64,000 bases of DNA, taken from contig JAWKRB010000008.1 in assembly GCA_041389885.1 (NCBI GenBank), positions 124,001 through 188,000 on the forward strand, given 5' to 3'. The stretch comes from JAWKRB01 sp041389885 (GTDB lineage Bacteria; Myxococcota_A; Polyangia; Polyangiales; Ga0077539). This document shows, in pieces, positions 1 through 8,176 of the stretch. The notes beneath the pieces are model-generated. The model was not told the origin of the DNA. It did no database searches and saw nothing but the letters and a program-made list of their open reading frames with translations. Each line of letters opens with the position of its first letter. The first letter of the stretch is position 1. The translations under genes and the position numbers were made by a program.

Positions 1-2808
1 CAGGAAGGTCGTGAGCGCGTCGCGCACGAAGGCCAGCTGCTCCTGGTACTCGCGCAGCGGCGTGGGCCCTTGCGGCGGGGGGGCGGGCGCGGGCTGCCCC
101 GCTTGCGCCGGGGGCGCGGGCGGCGGGGGCGGCGCGCCGAAGGACTCGAGGCCCTTGAGCATGCCCTCCTGCGCCACGCTCTGCCGGGTCAGCAGGAGCC
201 GACCGCCAGGCCCGGTGCCCGGCGTGCGGGCGTTGCGCGCGGCGTTGGCGGCGTTGGCCACGATCGACCCGAGCCGCCCCATCGACTGCGCGCGCGCCAG
301 GGCCTGACGCGTGGCGTCTTGCGCGGCGCTCGCGCCCGCCGCCGAGGTCGCCTCGTCGTTGGGGTCTTCGAGGTGGATGTTGTCGGAGACCGTGCGCATC
401 AGGTTCTCGTAGACCGGCGTGCCGCCCTCGGTGAGCCACTGGAGCATGCCCAGCGCCGCGGTCGGGTCGCCCGACGGGTCACGAAACCGAAGCCCGGCGA
501 GGAAGCGCCGCCACTCGGCGATGTACTGGTTGAAGTACTCGCTGCGCAGCTCGGCGACGATGGCGCGCTGCTGCTCGGCGTTGTTGCGCACGCTCGAGCC
601 GCGCACCCACTCGTCGCCGAAGAGCGAGTCGCCGCTGCTGCGCAGGCGCTCGCGAATGACGTCGTCCCAGGCGCGGCGGGTGAAGGCCCCGCGCACGACG
701 TGGTCGGGCTGCACGCCCACGCAGTTCACGAACTCGGGCGCGCGGCCGATGACGCCCTGGAGCGTCAGGTCGTAGCCCTGCTCGGTGAGCTCGCGGATCA
801 GGTCGTCGAGCACGATGTTGAGCGTCGAGAGCCGGTTCAGCACCGTGCGGGTGTCGTTCACGATGCGCGCGTCGCGGGGCACCGAGAGCGCCGGGTCGTC
901 GGCCAGCAGCACGACGTACTGGAGCGCGTTGCGCCGCAGGGCCGCCCGCTGCTCGTCGCTGAGCTGCGCGTTGAGGTTCGCCGCCCAGCGCTGGGTGAGC
1001 GAGTCGGCGAGGAAGTCTCGCACCGACGCCTCGGACACCCGCGGCTCGTTGCCCGCGTGGGGCGAGGTGAGCAGCAGGTGGGTCTTGAGCGTGTCGTGGT
1101 AGGTGCGCCGCTCGGCCGCCGTGGGGAGCTCGCTCGCGCCCTTCGAGACGACGAAGCGCCGCATGGCGGTCACGTCGTTGGCGAGCACGCGCTGCACGAC
1201 GTGCTGGCGCATGGCGCGCGCGTAGAGCCGGCGCATCGGCTCGTAGAGCTGGTGGCCGGAGTACATCCCGAAGCGCATGTAGAGCGGGGCGCCCTCGGTC
1301 TCGTACCCGCGGAGGGTGTCGACGACCACGCGCACCGGCTCGAGGTCGGCGAGGGTGAGGGCGCCGGTGTTTCGCGTCTGGGCGTAGCGGCCGATGCGGT
1401 CGGCGGCGTCTTGCGCGTCGGCGGCGAGGGCGCGGTTCGCGAGGTACGCGTACATCGGGATCACGCTCAGCACGAGCGCGGTGGCGAAGGCGCCCGCGGC
1501 GATGAGGTACCGCTGCTTGCGCCTCGCGCGGATCGCGTCGGCGCTGAGCGTGGCGACCTCGGCGTCGGGGAAGACCACGCGGTCGAACACGTCGCGGAGG
1601 AAGAAGCTCTTCTGCTCCGTGATCGGCTGCACCGGGGCGTCGCCGGCGGTCGCGGCGCCGATGCCGAAGGTCTCCCGGAGCTTCGAGGTGAGCTTGTCGA
1701 TGTACCGGGCCTCTTGCGTGCCCGAGGTGAAGTACACGCCGCGCATCGTCGGCGAGCCCTGGTAGACGTTCGCGGTGAAGAGCCCGTCGACGAAGGCCGC
1801 GAGGTTGTCTTTGAGCGACGAGAACTGCTGGGGGAACTGGTAGACCCGCTCCCTCGCGTCGACCCGGCGCTCCCCGGCCATGCGGCGGTACATCCGCTGC
1901 TCGACGTTGGTGGCGAGGTGCTTGAACTCCTCGGCGAAGTAGTCGCCGGGGTTCGACACGGTGCTCCCGAGGGGCACGGTGAAGCCCCAGATCTGCCCGC
2001 GCTCGTTCTTGCGCAGGTCGCCGAAGTACTCGTTGAAGCCGGCGACGAGGTCGCACTTCGTGAAGAGCACGTACACGGGCAGCACGAGCTGGAGGCGCCC
2101 CTGCACCTCGTCGACGCGCTCGCGCACCTTGCGCGCCATGGCGTCGACCTCTTCTTCGCGCGCGTTGGCGAGGTCTTCGACGCTCACCGCGATGAGCAGC
2201 CCGTTGAGGGGCTTCTCCGGGCGGTGGCGCTTGAGCAGGTCGAGGAAGGAGAACCACTCGTCGCGGTCGTCGTCTTCGGTCGTGTAGCGCCCGGCGGTGT
2301 CGAGGAGGACGCCGTCGTTGGTCAGCCACCACTCGCAGTTGCGCGTGCCCCCGACGCCCTTCACCCCGCCGCCGGTGCGCGACGACAGGTAGGGGAACTG
2401 CAGCCCCGAGTTGCGCAGCGCCGTGGTCTTTCCGGCGCCGGGCGGGCCGATGATCACGTACCAGGGCAGCGCGTAGAGCGCCTCGACGCCCGACTTGCCG
2501 AGCTTCGTCGACTTGAGGGACGACACGGCGCGGCCGAACTCGGCCTGCAGCTCGCGCACGGCCTGCTGCTGCTCGGGCCGCGCCGAGCGGGCCTGCTCAT
2601 CGGCCTGGGCGTTGAGGGCCTTCTCGATGGCCTTCGCGGCCTTCATGGCCTTGTAGCGCCGGTAGAGGATCACCGAGATCAGCCCCAGCAGGGCGACCGC
2701 GGTGACCACGATGGCGAGGGTGATCCCGAGGGGGAACTTCTCCCGCAGGAGGATCGCGAGGGTCCACGAGATCGCGATGACCAGGAACGTGAAGATGTAT
2801 TTGAACAC
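1..2808 (-). CDS. tssM: T6SS membrane-complex protein TssM (IcmF family), 3' end cut by the window edge
   Basis: TssM spans the inner membrane and periplasm and, with TssL and TssJ, forms the trans-envelope channel of the type VI secretion system. I read it from a GTG whose first residues are VFKYIFTFLV. Two membrane segments follow at about residues 3-21 and 28-48, then a Walker A motif GPPGAGKTT at 121-129, typical of TssM proteins that have the cytoplasmic NTPase domain. A third membrane segment lies near 427-450, followed by a long periplasmic region. The frame stays open to base 1, giving 936 codons; the family is usually about 1100-1200 residues, so the C-terminus is missing here. It is the last visible gene of a leftward tssJ-K-L-M run, 18 bases behind tssL. 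Family assignment is firm; the GTG start is inferred. Confidence 0.93.
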   Translation of the reverse strand, partial: MFKYIFTFLVIAISWTLAILLREKFPLGITLAIVVTAVALLGLISVILYRRYKAMKAAKAIEKALNAQADEQARSARPEQQQAVRELQAEFGRAVSSLKSTKLGKSGVEALYALPWYVIIGPPGAGKTTALRNSGLQFPYLSSRTGGGVKGVGGTRNCEWWLTNDGVLLDTAGRYTTEDDDRDEWFSFLDLLKRHRPEKPLNGLLIAVSVEDLANAREEEVDAMARKVRERVDEVQGRLQLVLPVYVLFTKCDLVAGFNEYFGDLRKNERGQIWGFTVPLGSTVSNPGDYFAEEFKHLATNVEQRMYRRMAGERRVDARERVYQFPQQFSSLKDNLAAFVDGLFTANVYQGSPTMRGVYFTSGTQEARYIDKLTSKLRETFGIGAATAGDAPVQPITEQKSFFLRDVFDRVVFPDAEVATLSADAIRARRKQRYLIAAGAFATALVLSVIPMYAYLANRALAADAQDAADRIGRYAQTRNTGALTLADLEPVRVVVDTLRGYETEGAPLYMRFGMYSGHQLYEPMRRLYARAMRQHVVQRVLANDVTAMRRFVVSKGASELPTAAERRTYHDTLKTHLLLTSPHAGNEPRVSEASVRDFLADSLTQRWAANLNAQLSDEQRAALRRNALQYVVLLADDPALSVPRDARIVNDTRTVLNRLSTLNIVLDDLIRELTEQGYDLTLQGVIGRAPEFVNCVGVQPDHVVRGAFTRRAWDDVIRERLRSSGDSLFGDEWVRGSSVRNNAEQQRAIVAELRSEYFNQYIAEWRRFLAGLRFRDPSGDPTAALGMLQWLTEGGTPVYENLMRTVSDNIHLEDPNDEATSAAGASAAQDATRQALARAQSMGRLGSIVANAANAARNARTPGTGPGGRLLLTRQSVAQEGMLKGLESFGAPPPPPAPPAQAGQPAPAPPPQGPTPLREYQEQLAFVRDALTTFL

Positions 2809-2826
2809 GGCTTCTCGCGCCTCCCG

Positions 2827-3501
2827 TCAGCGCCCGACGAGCTCAGTGATCCGCGCCAGCACCGAGCTGACCTCGCTGCTCAGCGACATGCGAAGCCCGA
2901 CGTAGAGCACCAGCGAGATCGCCACCGAGCCCAGCGCCAGCGCGATGAGCGGCAGCTCCTGCCGCACCCCGCCCCGGACCTCGCCCGCGGGTCGGTCTCC
3001 GTGCACCGAGAGCATCTCCGGCCGTAGAGCCCGGCCTCTTGCATGTCCGCGCCGAGCTGATCGGTGATCGCCGCCAGCTCGGCCTCCCCCGCGCACGTGG
3101 TAGCGGCCCTGGAACCCCAGGGCGAGGCACATGTAGTACACCCGCACGACCTCGATGCGCCGCGGGTCCTGCCGCAGCGCCGTGACGCGCACGAAGAAGT
3201 CTTCGCCCGCTGTGTTCGTGTTGAAGTACTGAATCTGGAGCGACTTGCTCATCCAATACTGCCGGAGGTTGCCCCCGGCGTAGATCGCCACCTCGTCGGC
3301 GAGGGCGATGATGGCGTAGCTGATCTCAAGGATGTCCTCCCTGGACAGCCCCAGGTCCGCGCCCCTGCGGCCCATCGTGTCGATGAGCGAGCGCAGGCGC
3401 TGATGGACAGACTCCGGCGGCGGCTGCTGCGCGGGGTCCAGCCGTCGGAGCTGGATCAGGAAGTTGAAACAATCCGCTGTGAGGTCGTCGATTCGGTCCA
3501 T
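2827..3501 (-). CDS. tssL: T6SS inner-membrane protein TssL (DotU/IcmH family) with two compensating frameshifts
   Basis: TssL anchors the T6SS membrane complex in the inner membrane with TssM. The N-terminal cytoplasmic DotU domain is clear (for example LALGFQGRY), and a single C-terminal membrane segment (LIALALGSVAISLVLYVGL) is as expected. Between about 3021 and 3088 the translated residues (RAGGDHRSARRG and so on) are unlike the family. The neighbouring frame of the same DNA instead reads EAELAAITDQLGADMQEAGLYG, a normal DotU continuation. This implies one extra base in the C run at 3086-3090 and one missing base near 3018-3023, which cancel out. It may be sequencing error or a real double mutation. 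I chose ATG 3501 (MDRIDDLTAD), with GGGAG 11 bases upstream; a GTG four codons earlier is possible. Confidence 0.85.
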   Translation of the reverse strand: MDRIDDLTADCFNFLIQLRRLDPAQQPPPESVHQRLRSLIDTMGRRGADLGLSREDILEISYAIIALADEVAIYAGGNLRQYWMSKSLQIQYFNTNTAGEDFFVRVTALRQDPRRIEVVRVYYMCLALGFQGRYHVRGGGRAGGDHRSARRGHARGRALRPEMLSVHGDRPAGEVRGGVRQELPLIALALGSVAISLVLYVGLRMSLSSEVSSVLARITELVGR

Positions 3502-3534
3502 GCCGCTGCGCACTCCCGCATCGGTGCGTTGTGA

Positions 3535-4911
3535 TTATTGCGCCGCGGCGGCCTTGGGGATCGCCAGCAGCTCGAGCTTGATGTTATTCGGGTCGTAAGG
3601 CTGCGGCAGGTAGATCGCGATGGTTCGTTCACCCGCGACGTTGCGCCAGTAATCGTTGTTCTGCACGAGCACGAAATAGAGCGTGCCCGCGCGAGGCGGG
3701 ATCTCGGGCGGCGGCCTGAAGGTCACCTGGATCGGCACGCCGGGGAGCGCGCCCTGCACGATCGCGCCGACGTCGCTCCACGAGGCGATCTTCGACAGCA
3801 GCGGCACCTGCTCCGCCGCGGTGCGCTCGGGCTGGTTGGTGCGCACCGAGAGGAGGTACTGCGCGCCGCGGAGCAGCCGCTCGTCGTCGAGGCGGCCGAA
3901 GTGCAGCCCGTCCTCCCGCGACTCGAGGGGCACCGTGACGTACTGCTCGCGGATCACCGTGTTCAGCAGCCGGGTGATCGTCGCGATGAGCTCGCCGAAG
4001 GTCGTCGACAGGTCGTTGTAGAGGAACTTCGGCAGCGTCGTCGGGTCGGCCTCGACCGCGAAGGTCGAGAGCTGGCCGGCGAACTGCGAGAGCATCAGGT
4101 ACGCGTCCTCGGGCGAGGTCTCGTGGCGCTCGATGAGGTGGTTCAAGATCGGGAGGAAGGTGTTCACCGCGTTGAGCTGCAAGAAGCGGGTGATGTCGGC
4201 CGAGGTGAACTCGGTGGTCACCCCGCCCTGCTGCTGCCGCCGCTGCTCGGCGAGGGTGCGCTGCTTGGCGGCCATGAGGCTCAGGAGCCTGCGCAGCGAG
4301 CCCATGAGCCACGGGGAGGCGCCGATGCGGCGGCAGGGCGGGATGTACTCCTGGCGGATGGTCAGCGCGCCGGCGGCGTCGCGCACGACCTCGGCGATCT
4401 TCACGCTCTCGTAGTCGTCGCGCGACTCGCTGCCGAAGAGCACCGCCACGTGCCGCTGCGCGAACGCGACCCCCACGTCGGTGGCGCCGCCCGCGGAGTC
4501 GACCACCACGCGGTTGGTGGTGAAGAAGCGCATCCCCGCCGCGGGGGTCGTCGACGCCGCGACGGCGGGCATGCCCTCGCGCTCGATGGGCACCGCGAGG
4601 TAGACCTCGAGCACGCGCTGCATGGGAGGGAAGAAGCCCTCCACCGGACGCACCGCGGGCGCCTCGGGGTGCTGGCCGTCGAAGGAGAGCGGGAGGCCGT
4701 CGGGCAGCACGCCCTGGAACTTCTGCACGCGCACCTGGCCCGCGACGAGCGCGCGCTCGTCGAGCTCGGCCACGACCACGCCCCAGTCGAAGACGCCCAT
4801 CGCCCCGAGCCGCGCGGAGACGAACTGCTCGTGGTATCGGTCGAGCTGCTGGAGGTGCTGCGGGGACATGAACATCCCCTCGGACCAGATCACCCGCTGG
4901 GGGACCTTCAT
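3535..4911 (-). CDS. tssK: T6SS baseplate protein TssK
   Basis: TssK is a trimeric baseplate subunit that joins the TssF-TssG wedge to the TssL/TssM membrane complex. The protein is 458 residues, normal for the family, and starts MKVPQRVIWSEGMFMSPQHL. The segment WSEGMFMSPQHLQQ is a TssK hallmark. The ATG sits in a 4-base ATGA overlap with the stop of tssJ upstream, which implies translational coupling. The frame stays open far upstream of this ATG, but that extension is the out-of-frame copy of tssJ and is not real. The C-terminal half (for example YLLSVRTNQPERTAAEQVP) matches the receptor-binding part of TssK. Confidence is high. Confidence 0.95.
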   Translation of the reverse strand: MKVPQRVIWSEGMFMSPQHLQQLDRYHEQFVSARLGAMGVFDWGVVVAELDERALVAGQVRVQKFQGVLPDGLPLSFDGQHPEAPAVRPVEGFFPPMQRVLEVYLAVPIEREGMPAVAASTTPAAGMRFFTTNRVVVDSAGGATDVGVAFAQRHVAVLFGSESRDDYESVKIAEVVRDAAGALTIRQEYIPPCRRIGASPWLMGSLRRLLSLMAAKQRTLAEQRRQQQGGVTTEFTSADITRFLQLNAVNTFLPILNHLIERHETSPEDAYLMLSQFAGQLSTFAVEADPTTLPKFLYNDLSTTFGELIATITRLLNTVIREQYVTVPLESREDGLHFGRLDDERLLRGAQYLLSVRTNQPERTAAEQVPLLSKIASWSDVGAIVQGALPGVPIQVTFRPPPEIPPRAGTLYFVLVQNNDYWRNVAGERTIAIYLPQPYDPNNIKLELLAIPKAAAAQ

Positions 4912-5717
4912 GCGTGGCTCCACGGGAGGGTGAGCGCGCGGGCGCCGAGGCCAGGCACCGGGGGCGGGCTCGGCGCAGAGGGCGCGCTCGGCGCGGAGGG
5001 AGCGGTCGGCGCAGACGGCGCGGACGGCGCGCTCGGCGCGTTGGGGAGCTGCGGCGCGTTGGGGAGCTGGGGCGCGGTGGAGGGGCGCGCCGGGGCGCCG
5101 AGGTGGCCCGGGAGGGTCGACGGCACGCGGCGGCGCACCCCCGCGTCTTCGACGACGTCGTTGCCGCCGGCCTCGATGTAGTAGTCCTCGAGGAAGAAGT
5201 AGTAGCGCGGGTCGCGCACGGCGGGCGCGCCGGCGTTGGGGTCGCTCTGCTGCGTCGCGCAGCGCTCCTCGCCGGGAGGCGGCGGGAGCTCGTACATCTC
5301 GCGCCAGGCCTGCCCCGCGGGGTGCCTGAAGATCGCCATGACCACCACGTGCGTCGCCCCGTCCTCGCGACGAAAGGCCCGGGCGAGCCGCTGCGTCGGG
5401 TAGACGTAGAACTCTTCGACCTTGAGCAGGTCGTCGCCGAGGGTGTCTCGGTCGCGGCGCCAGATGGTCTCGAACTCGGCCTCTTCGAAGCGCGTGATGC
5501 TCTTGAGCTGGTAGACGCGAACCACCACCGGGAGCGAGCGGCCCTCGTCGTTCTGGTTCAGCCGCTCGGAGCCCCGAAGCACCATCTGGATGTTCTGCGG
5601 CAGGTCGCAGGTCGCCCCGGGCGTCGGACGCTGCGGGCTGCTGCACGCCGCACCCAACGCGGACGCCAGCGCCGCGCAGAGAATCGCGCTGCGGAGTCCG
5701 TGGAGTACCTTCGGCAT
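4908..5717 (-). CDS. tssJ: T6SS outer-membrane lipoprotein TssJ with a proline-rich tail
   Basis: TssJ (SciN family) is the lipoprotein that tethers TssM to the outer membrane. The start MPKVLHGLRSAILCAALASA gives a lipoprotein signal peptide with lipobox LGAAC (lipidated Cys25). The mature part has the beta-sandwich features of the family, for example SLPVVVRVYQLKSITRFEEA and PAGQAWREMYELPP. A GTG two codons upstream has the better-placed ribosome site (AAGG, 8-base gap) and could be the true start. Unusual for TssJ, the last 65 or so residues form a low-complexity Ala/Pro/Ser tail (NAPSAPSAPSAPTAPS) that could reach toward peptidoglycan or a partner. It is first in the leftward operon and overlaps tssK by four bases. 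Confidence 0.9.
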   Translation of the reverse strand: MPKVLHGLRSAILCAALASALGAACSSPQRPTPGATCDLPQNIQMVLRGSERLNQNDEGRSLPVVVRVYQLKSITRFEEAEFETIWRRDRDTLGDDLLKVEEFYVYPTQRLARAFRREDGATHVVVMAIFRHPAGQAWREMYELPPPPGEERCATQQSDPNAGAPAVRDPRYYFFLEDYYIEAGGNDVVEDAGVRRRVPSTLPGHLGAPARPSTAPQLPNAPQLPNAPSAPSAPSAPTAPSAPSAPSAPSPPPVPGLGARALTLPWSHA

Positions 5718-5964
5718 GGACACGTTGATGACCTTCCCCTGCGTCGCTGCTCTCACCGCGCGCGGGTCGCAATTTCTTCGAGCGCCCTGCGCGCAGACCC
5801 TCATAAGCGGCGCGAGGATGGCACAGCCCGGATTCGCGAATCAACAGTCATGCAGGGCGCTGCGGCGCGGCGTTGGAGCTCTGCGCCGCGCCTCGGGCAC
5901 CGCCGGGGAGATTTGCGCTTCGTCCCCGCGCGGGCTGAGTTTCGTATAGGATCCCGGCCCGCTT
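5718..5964. promoter_or_regulatory. Divergent control region between tssJ and tssE
   Basis: This 247-base gap separates the two divergent T6SS operons and must hold both promoters. A TATAGG hexamer at 5945-5950 could be the minus-10 box for tssE but would leave a very short leader. No convincing minus-35 or sigma-54 site was found: the sequence TGGCAC near 5819 lacks a properly spaced GC element. Confidence 0.35.
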
Positions 5965-6357
5965 ATGGTTGGTAGGGGTCTCCTCAGCCGAATCGCCTCG
6001 AAGGACCCGCGGCAGAGCCGCGTGGAGAACGAGGTGGAGTCCATCGTGGCGCACCTGCGCGACCTCTTGAACACCCGGCAGGGCGAGGCGATCACCGTGC
6101 CCGAGTTCGGCGTGATCGATTTCACCGACCTGGTGCACAACTTCCCCGACGCGATCCAGCTCCTGCAGCGGTCGATTCGGGCGACGATCCTGCAGTTCGA
6201 GCCGCGGCTCAAGAACGTGGTGGTGCAGCACGTGCGCGACGAAGACGTGCTGATCTTGAAGTTCCAGATCAGCGCGCAGGTGTCGACCCGGCAGGGTCGG
6301 GGCGCCGTGCGCTTCGAGACCCAGCTCCGCGCGGGCGGGCACGTCACGGTGCGTTGA
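5965..6357 (+). CDS. tssE: T6SS baseplate wedge protein TssE (gp25-like)
   Basis: TssE is the gp25-like baseplate protein that starts sheath polymerisation. The 130-residue product is of normal size. It carries the gp25 pattern with the central stretch TVPEFGVIDFTD (family consensus PEyGlpd) and a helix of the SIRATILQFEPRL type, where family members place the conserved EPRL motif. It is first in the rightward tssE-F-G-H run, 64 bases before tssF, and diverges from tssJ. The start ATG lies just downstream of a possible minus-10 box, and I see no strong ribosome site. Identification rests on the motifs and on context and is secure. Confidence 0.92.
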   Translation: MVGRGLLSRIASKDPRQSRVENEVESIVAHLRDLLNTRQGEAITVPEFGVIDFTDLVHNFPDAIQLLQRSIRATILQFEPRLKNVVVQHVRDEDVLILKFQISAQVSTRQGRGAVRFETQLRAGGHVTVR

Positions 6358-6421
6358 GTCTGGTCAGTCCCAGTGTGGGTTCATCGCGGCGGCGCAGCGA
6401 GCCGCCGAACGGAGCGAGTCG

Positions 6422-8176
6422 TTGTTCAGCAAGTACTACCAGAGCGAGCTGACCTATCTCCGAGAGCTCGGTCGCGAGTTCGGCCGGACCTACCCCAACG
6501 TCGCGGGGATGCTGGCCGAGCGCGGCGGCGACCCCGACGTCGAGCGCCTCCTCGAGGGCTTCGCGTTCCTCACCGCCCGGGTCCGCGAGCGCCTCGACGA
6601 CGACGTCCCCGAGGTCATTCACACCCTCACCGAGCTGCTCTTTCCGCACTACCTCCGCACGGTCCCCGCGTGCTCGATCGTCGAGTTCACCCCCGTCGCC
6701 GGCGCGCTGCGCACGCGGCAGAAGATCGCCCGGGGCACCGAGCTCGCGAGCGCCGCCGTCGAGGGCACCGCGTGCCGCTTTCGCACGACGAGCGACGTCG
6801 ACCTCCTGCCCCTCTCGGTGCTCGACGTCGTGGTCGACAGCGCGCGCCCCGCCGAGCCCACGCTCCGGGTGCAGCTCCAGACCCACGAGGCCGGGCGCTC
6901 GGCGGTCTTTCACGCCGACGGCGTGCGGCTCTTTCTGCACGCCGACAGCGGCGTGTCGACCATGCTCGCGATGTGGCTGATGAACCACCTGCGCGGGGTC
7001 TCGGTGCGCGGACTGAGCGCGGGCGCGAAGGGCGTCGAGCTGGGGCGCGGCGCCGTGCGCGCGTCGGGCTTCGCGCCCGAGAACGCGCTGCTCCCGTGGC
7101 CCAAGCTCGCGCCGCAGGGGTACCGACTGCTGCAGGAGTATTTCACCCTGCCGTCGAAGTTCTATTTCTTCGACGTGAAGGGCCTCGACCTCGCGCTCGC
7201 GCGGGCCGAAGACCGCTTCGAGCTGGTCTTTCAGTTCGAAGACCGCCCGCCGGCGCTGCCCGCGAGGGTGGGCAAGGACGCGGTGAAGCTCCACTGCACC
7301 CCGGTGATCAACCTCTTCGGTTGCGACGCCGACCCGATCAAGGTCGATCCCCTGCAGCACGAGTACCTCCTGCGCGGCAGCGAGATCGACCCGCGGCACA
7401 TGGAGGTCTACTCCGTCGACAAGGTGTCGGGGCTGCAGGCCGGGCGCACCGACCGGCGGGAGTACCGTCCCTTCTTCGACTTCTTGCAGGCCCTGAGCCC
7501 CGAGGACGCGCCGGCGTTCTACCGGGTGCGCCGCTCGCGCTCGCCCCTCGACGAGGGCGTCGACTCGTGGCTCTCGGTGCAGACCCCGCGCGACGTCGCG
7601 GGCTCGGTGGTCGAGGAGACGCTCTCGATCGAGGTGACCTGCACCAACCGCGGCATCGCGTCGCAGCTGCGGGTGGGCGACATCTCGGTGCCCGCGCCGG
7701 GCTCTCCGCCCTTCGCGCGCTTCAAGAACATCGCGCCGGTGACGGTGCCGGTGCGGCCGCCCTACGGGCAGAGCCTGCACTGGCGGCTCATCGCGCACCT
7801 GGCGCTGAACTACCGCGCCCTGGCCGACGCCGACTCGCTGCGCGCGATCCTCGACCTGTACAATTTCCAGGCGCTCATCGACCGGCAGGCGGCGCGGGCG
7901 AACCGCCTGCGCATCGAGGGGATTCGCACGGTGCAGACGCGCCCCGTGGAGCGCCTGGTGAAGGGCGTGCCCGTGCGCGGGATCGGGACGACCCTGGAGC
8001 TCGACGAGTCGAGCTTCTCGGGCGACGGCGACCTGTACCTCTTCGCGGCGATGCTGGATGAGGTCCTCGCCGCGCACGCGGGGATCAACACTTTCTCTGA
8101 GCTCAGCGTGAGGGCGCACCCCTCGCAGGCGAGGTATACGTGGAAGGCGAAGAGCGGCCAGCAGCCGATCCTTTGA
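6422..8176 (+). CDS. tssF: T6SS baseplate protein TssF
   Basis: TssF (VasA/ImpG family) forms the baseplate wedge as (TssF)2-TssG. The product is 584 residues, normal for the family, with the classic N-terminus MFSKYYQSELTYLRELGREF and the family segment YPNVAGMLAERGGDPDVERL. The start codon is TTG, supported by GGAG about 8 bases upstream and by the N-terminus matching other TssF proteins from its first residue. The 3' end overlaps tssG by 37 bases, so translation is probably coupled. The middle segment IDPRHMEVYSVDKVSG is also typical. No frame disturbance is visible. Confidence 0.95.
   Translation: MFSKYYQSELTYLRELGREFGRTYPNVAGMLAERGGDPDVERLLEGFAFLTARVRERLDDDVPEVIHTLTELLFPHYLRTVPACSIVEFTPVAGALRTRQKIARGTELASAAVEGTACRFRTTSDVDLLPLSVLDVVVDSARPAEPTLRVQLQTHEAGRSAVFHADGVRLFLHADSGVSTMLAMWLMNHLRGVSVRGLSAGAKGVELGRGAVRASGFAPENALLPWPKLAPQGYRLLQEYFTLPSKFYFFDVKGLDLALARAEDRFELVFQFEDRPPALPARVGKDAVKLHCTPVINLFGCDADPIKVDPLQHEYLLRGSEIDPRHMEVYSVDKVSGLQAGRTDRREYRPFFDFLQALSPEDAPAFYRVRRSRSPLDEGVDSWLSVQTPRDVAGSVVEETLSIEVTCTNRGIASQLRVGDISVPAPGSPPFARFKNIAPVTVPVRPPYGQSLHWRLIAHLALNYRALADADSLRAILDLYNFQALIDRQAARANRLRIEGIRTVQTRPVERLVKGVPVRGIGTTLELDESSFSGDGDLYLFAAMLDEVLAAHAGINTFSELSVRAHPSQARYTWKAKSGQQPIL

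Noticed and set aside
479..2332. Long Arg-rich open frame opposite and across tssM
   Set aside because: Low-complexity Arg/Ala/Pro translation typical of out-of-phase reading of GC-rich DNA; the TssM frame explains the region.
4974..5062. 9-base GCC/GGC-type repeats as a separate mobile or regulatory element
   Set aside because: They encode the Ala-Pro-Ser tail of TssJ in frame; no other structure is evident.
5819..5840. Possible sigma-54 promoter (TGGCAC) for the T6SS operons
   Set aside because: The GC element is not at the required spacing from GG, so the match is only partial.
5718..5844. Upstream extension of tssK and tssJ open frames
   Set aside because: The extended frames lie over the divergent control region and lack conserved residues; lipoprotein signal and family N-termini set the starts.
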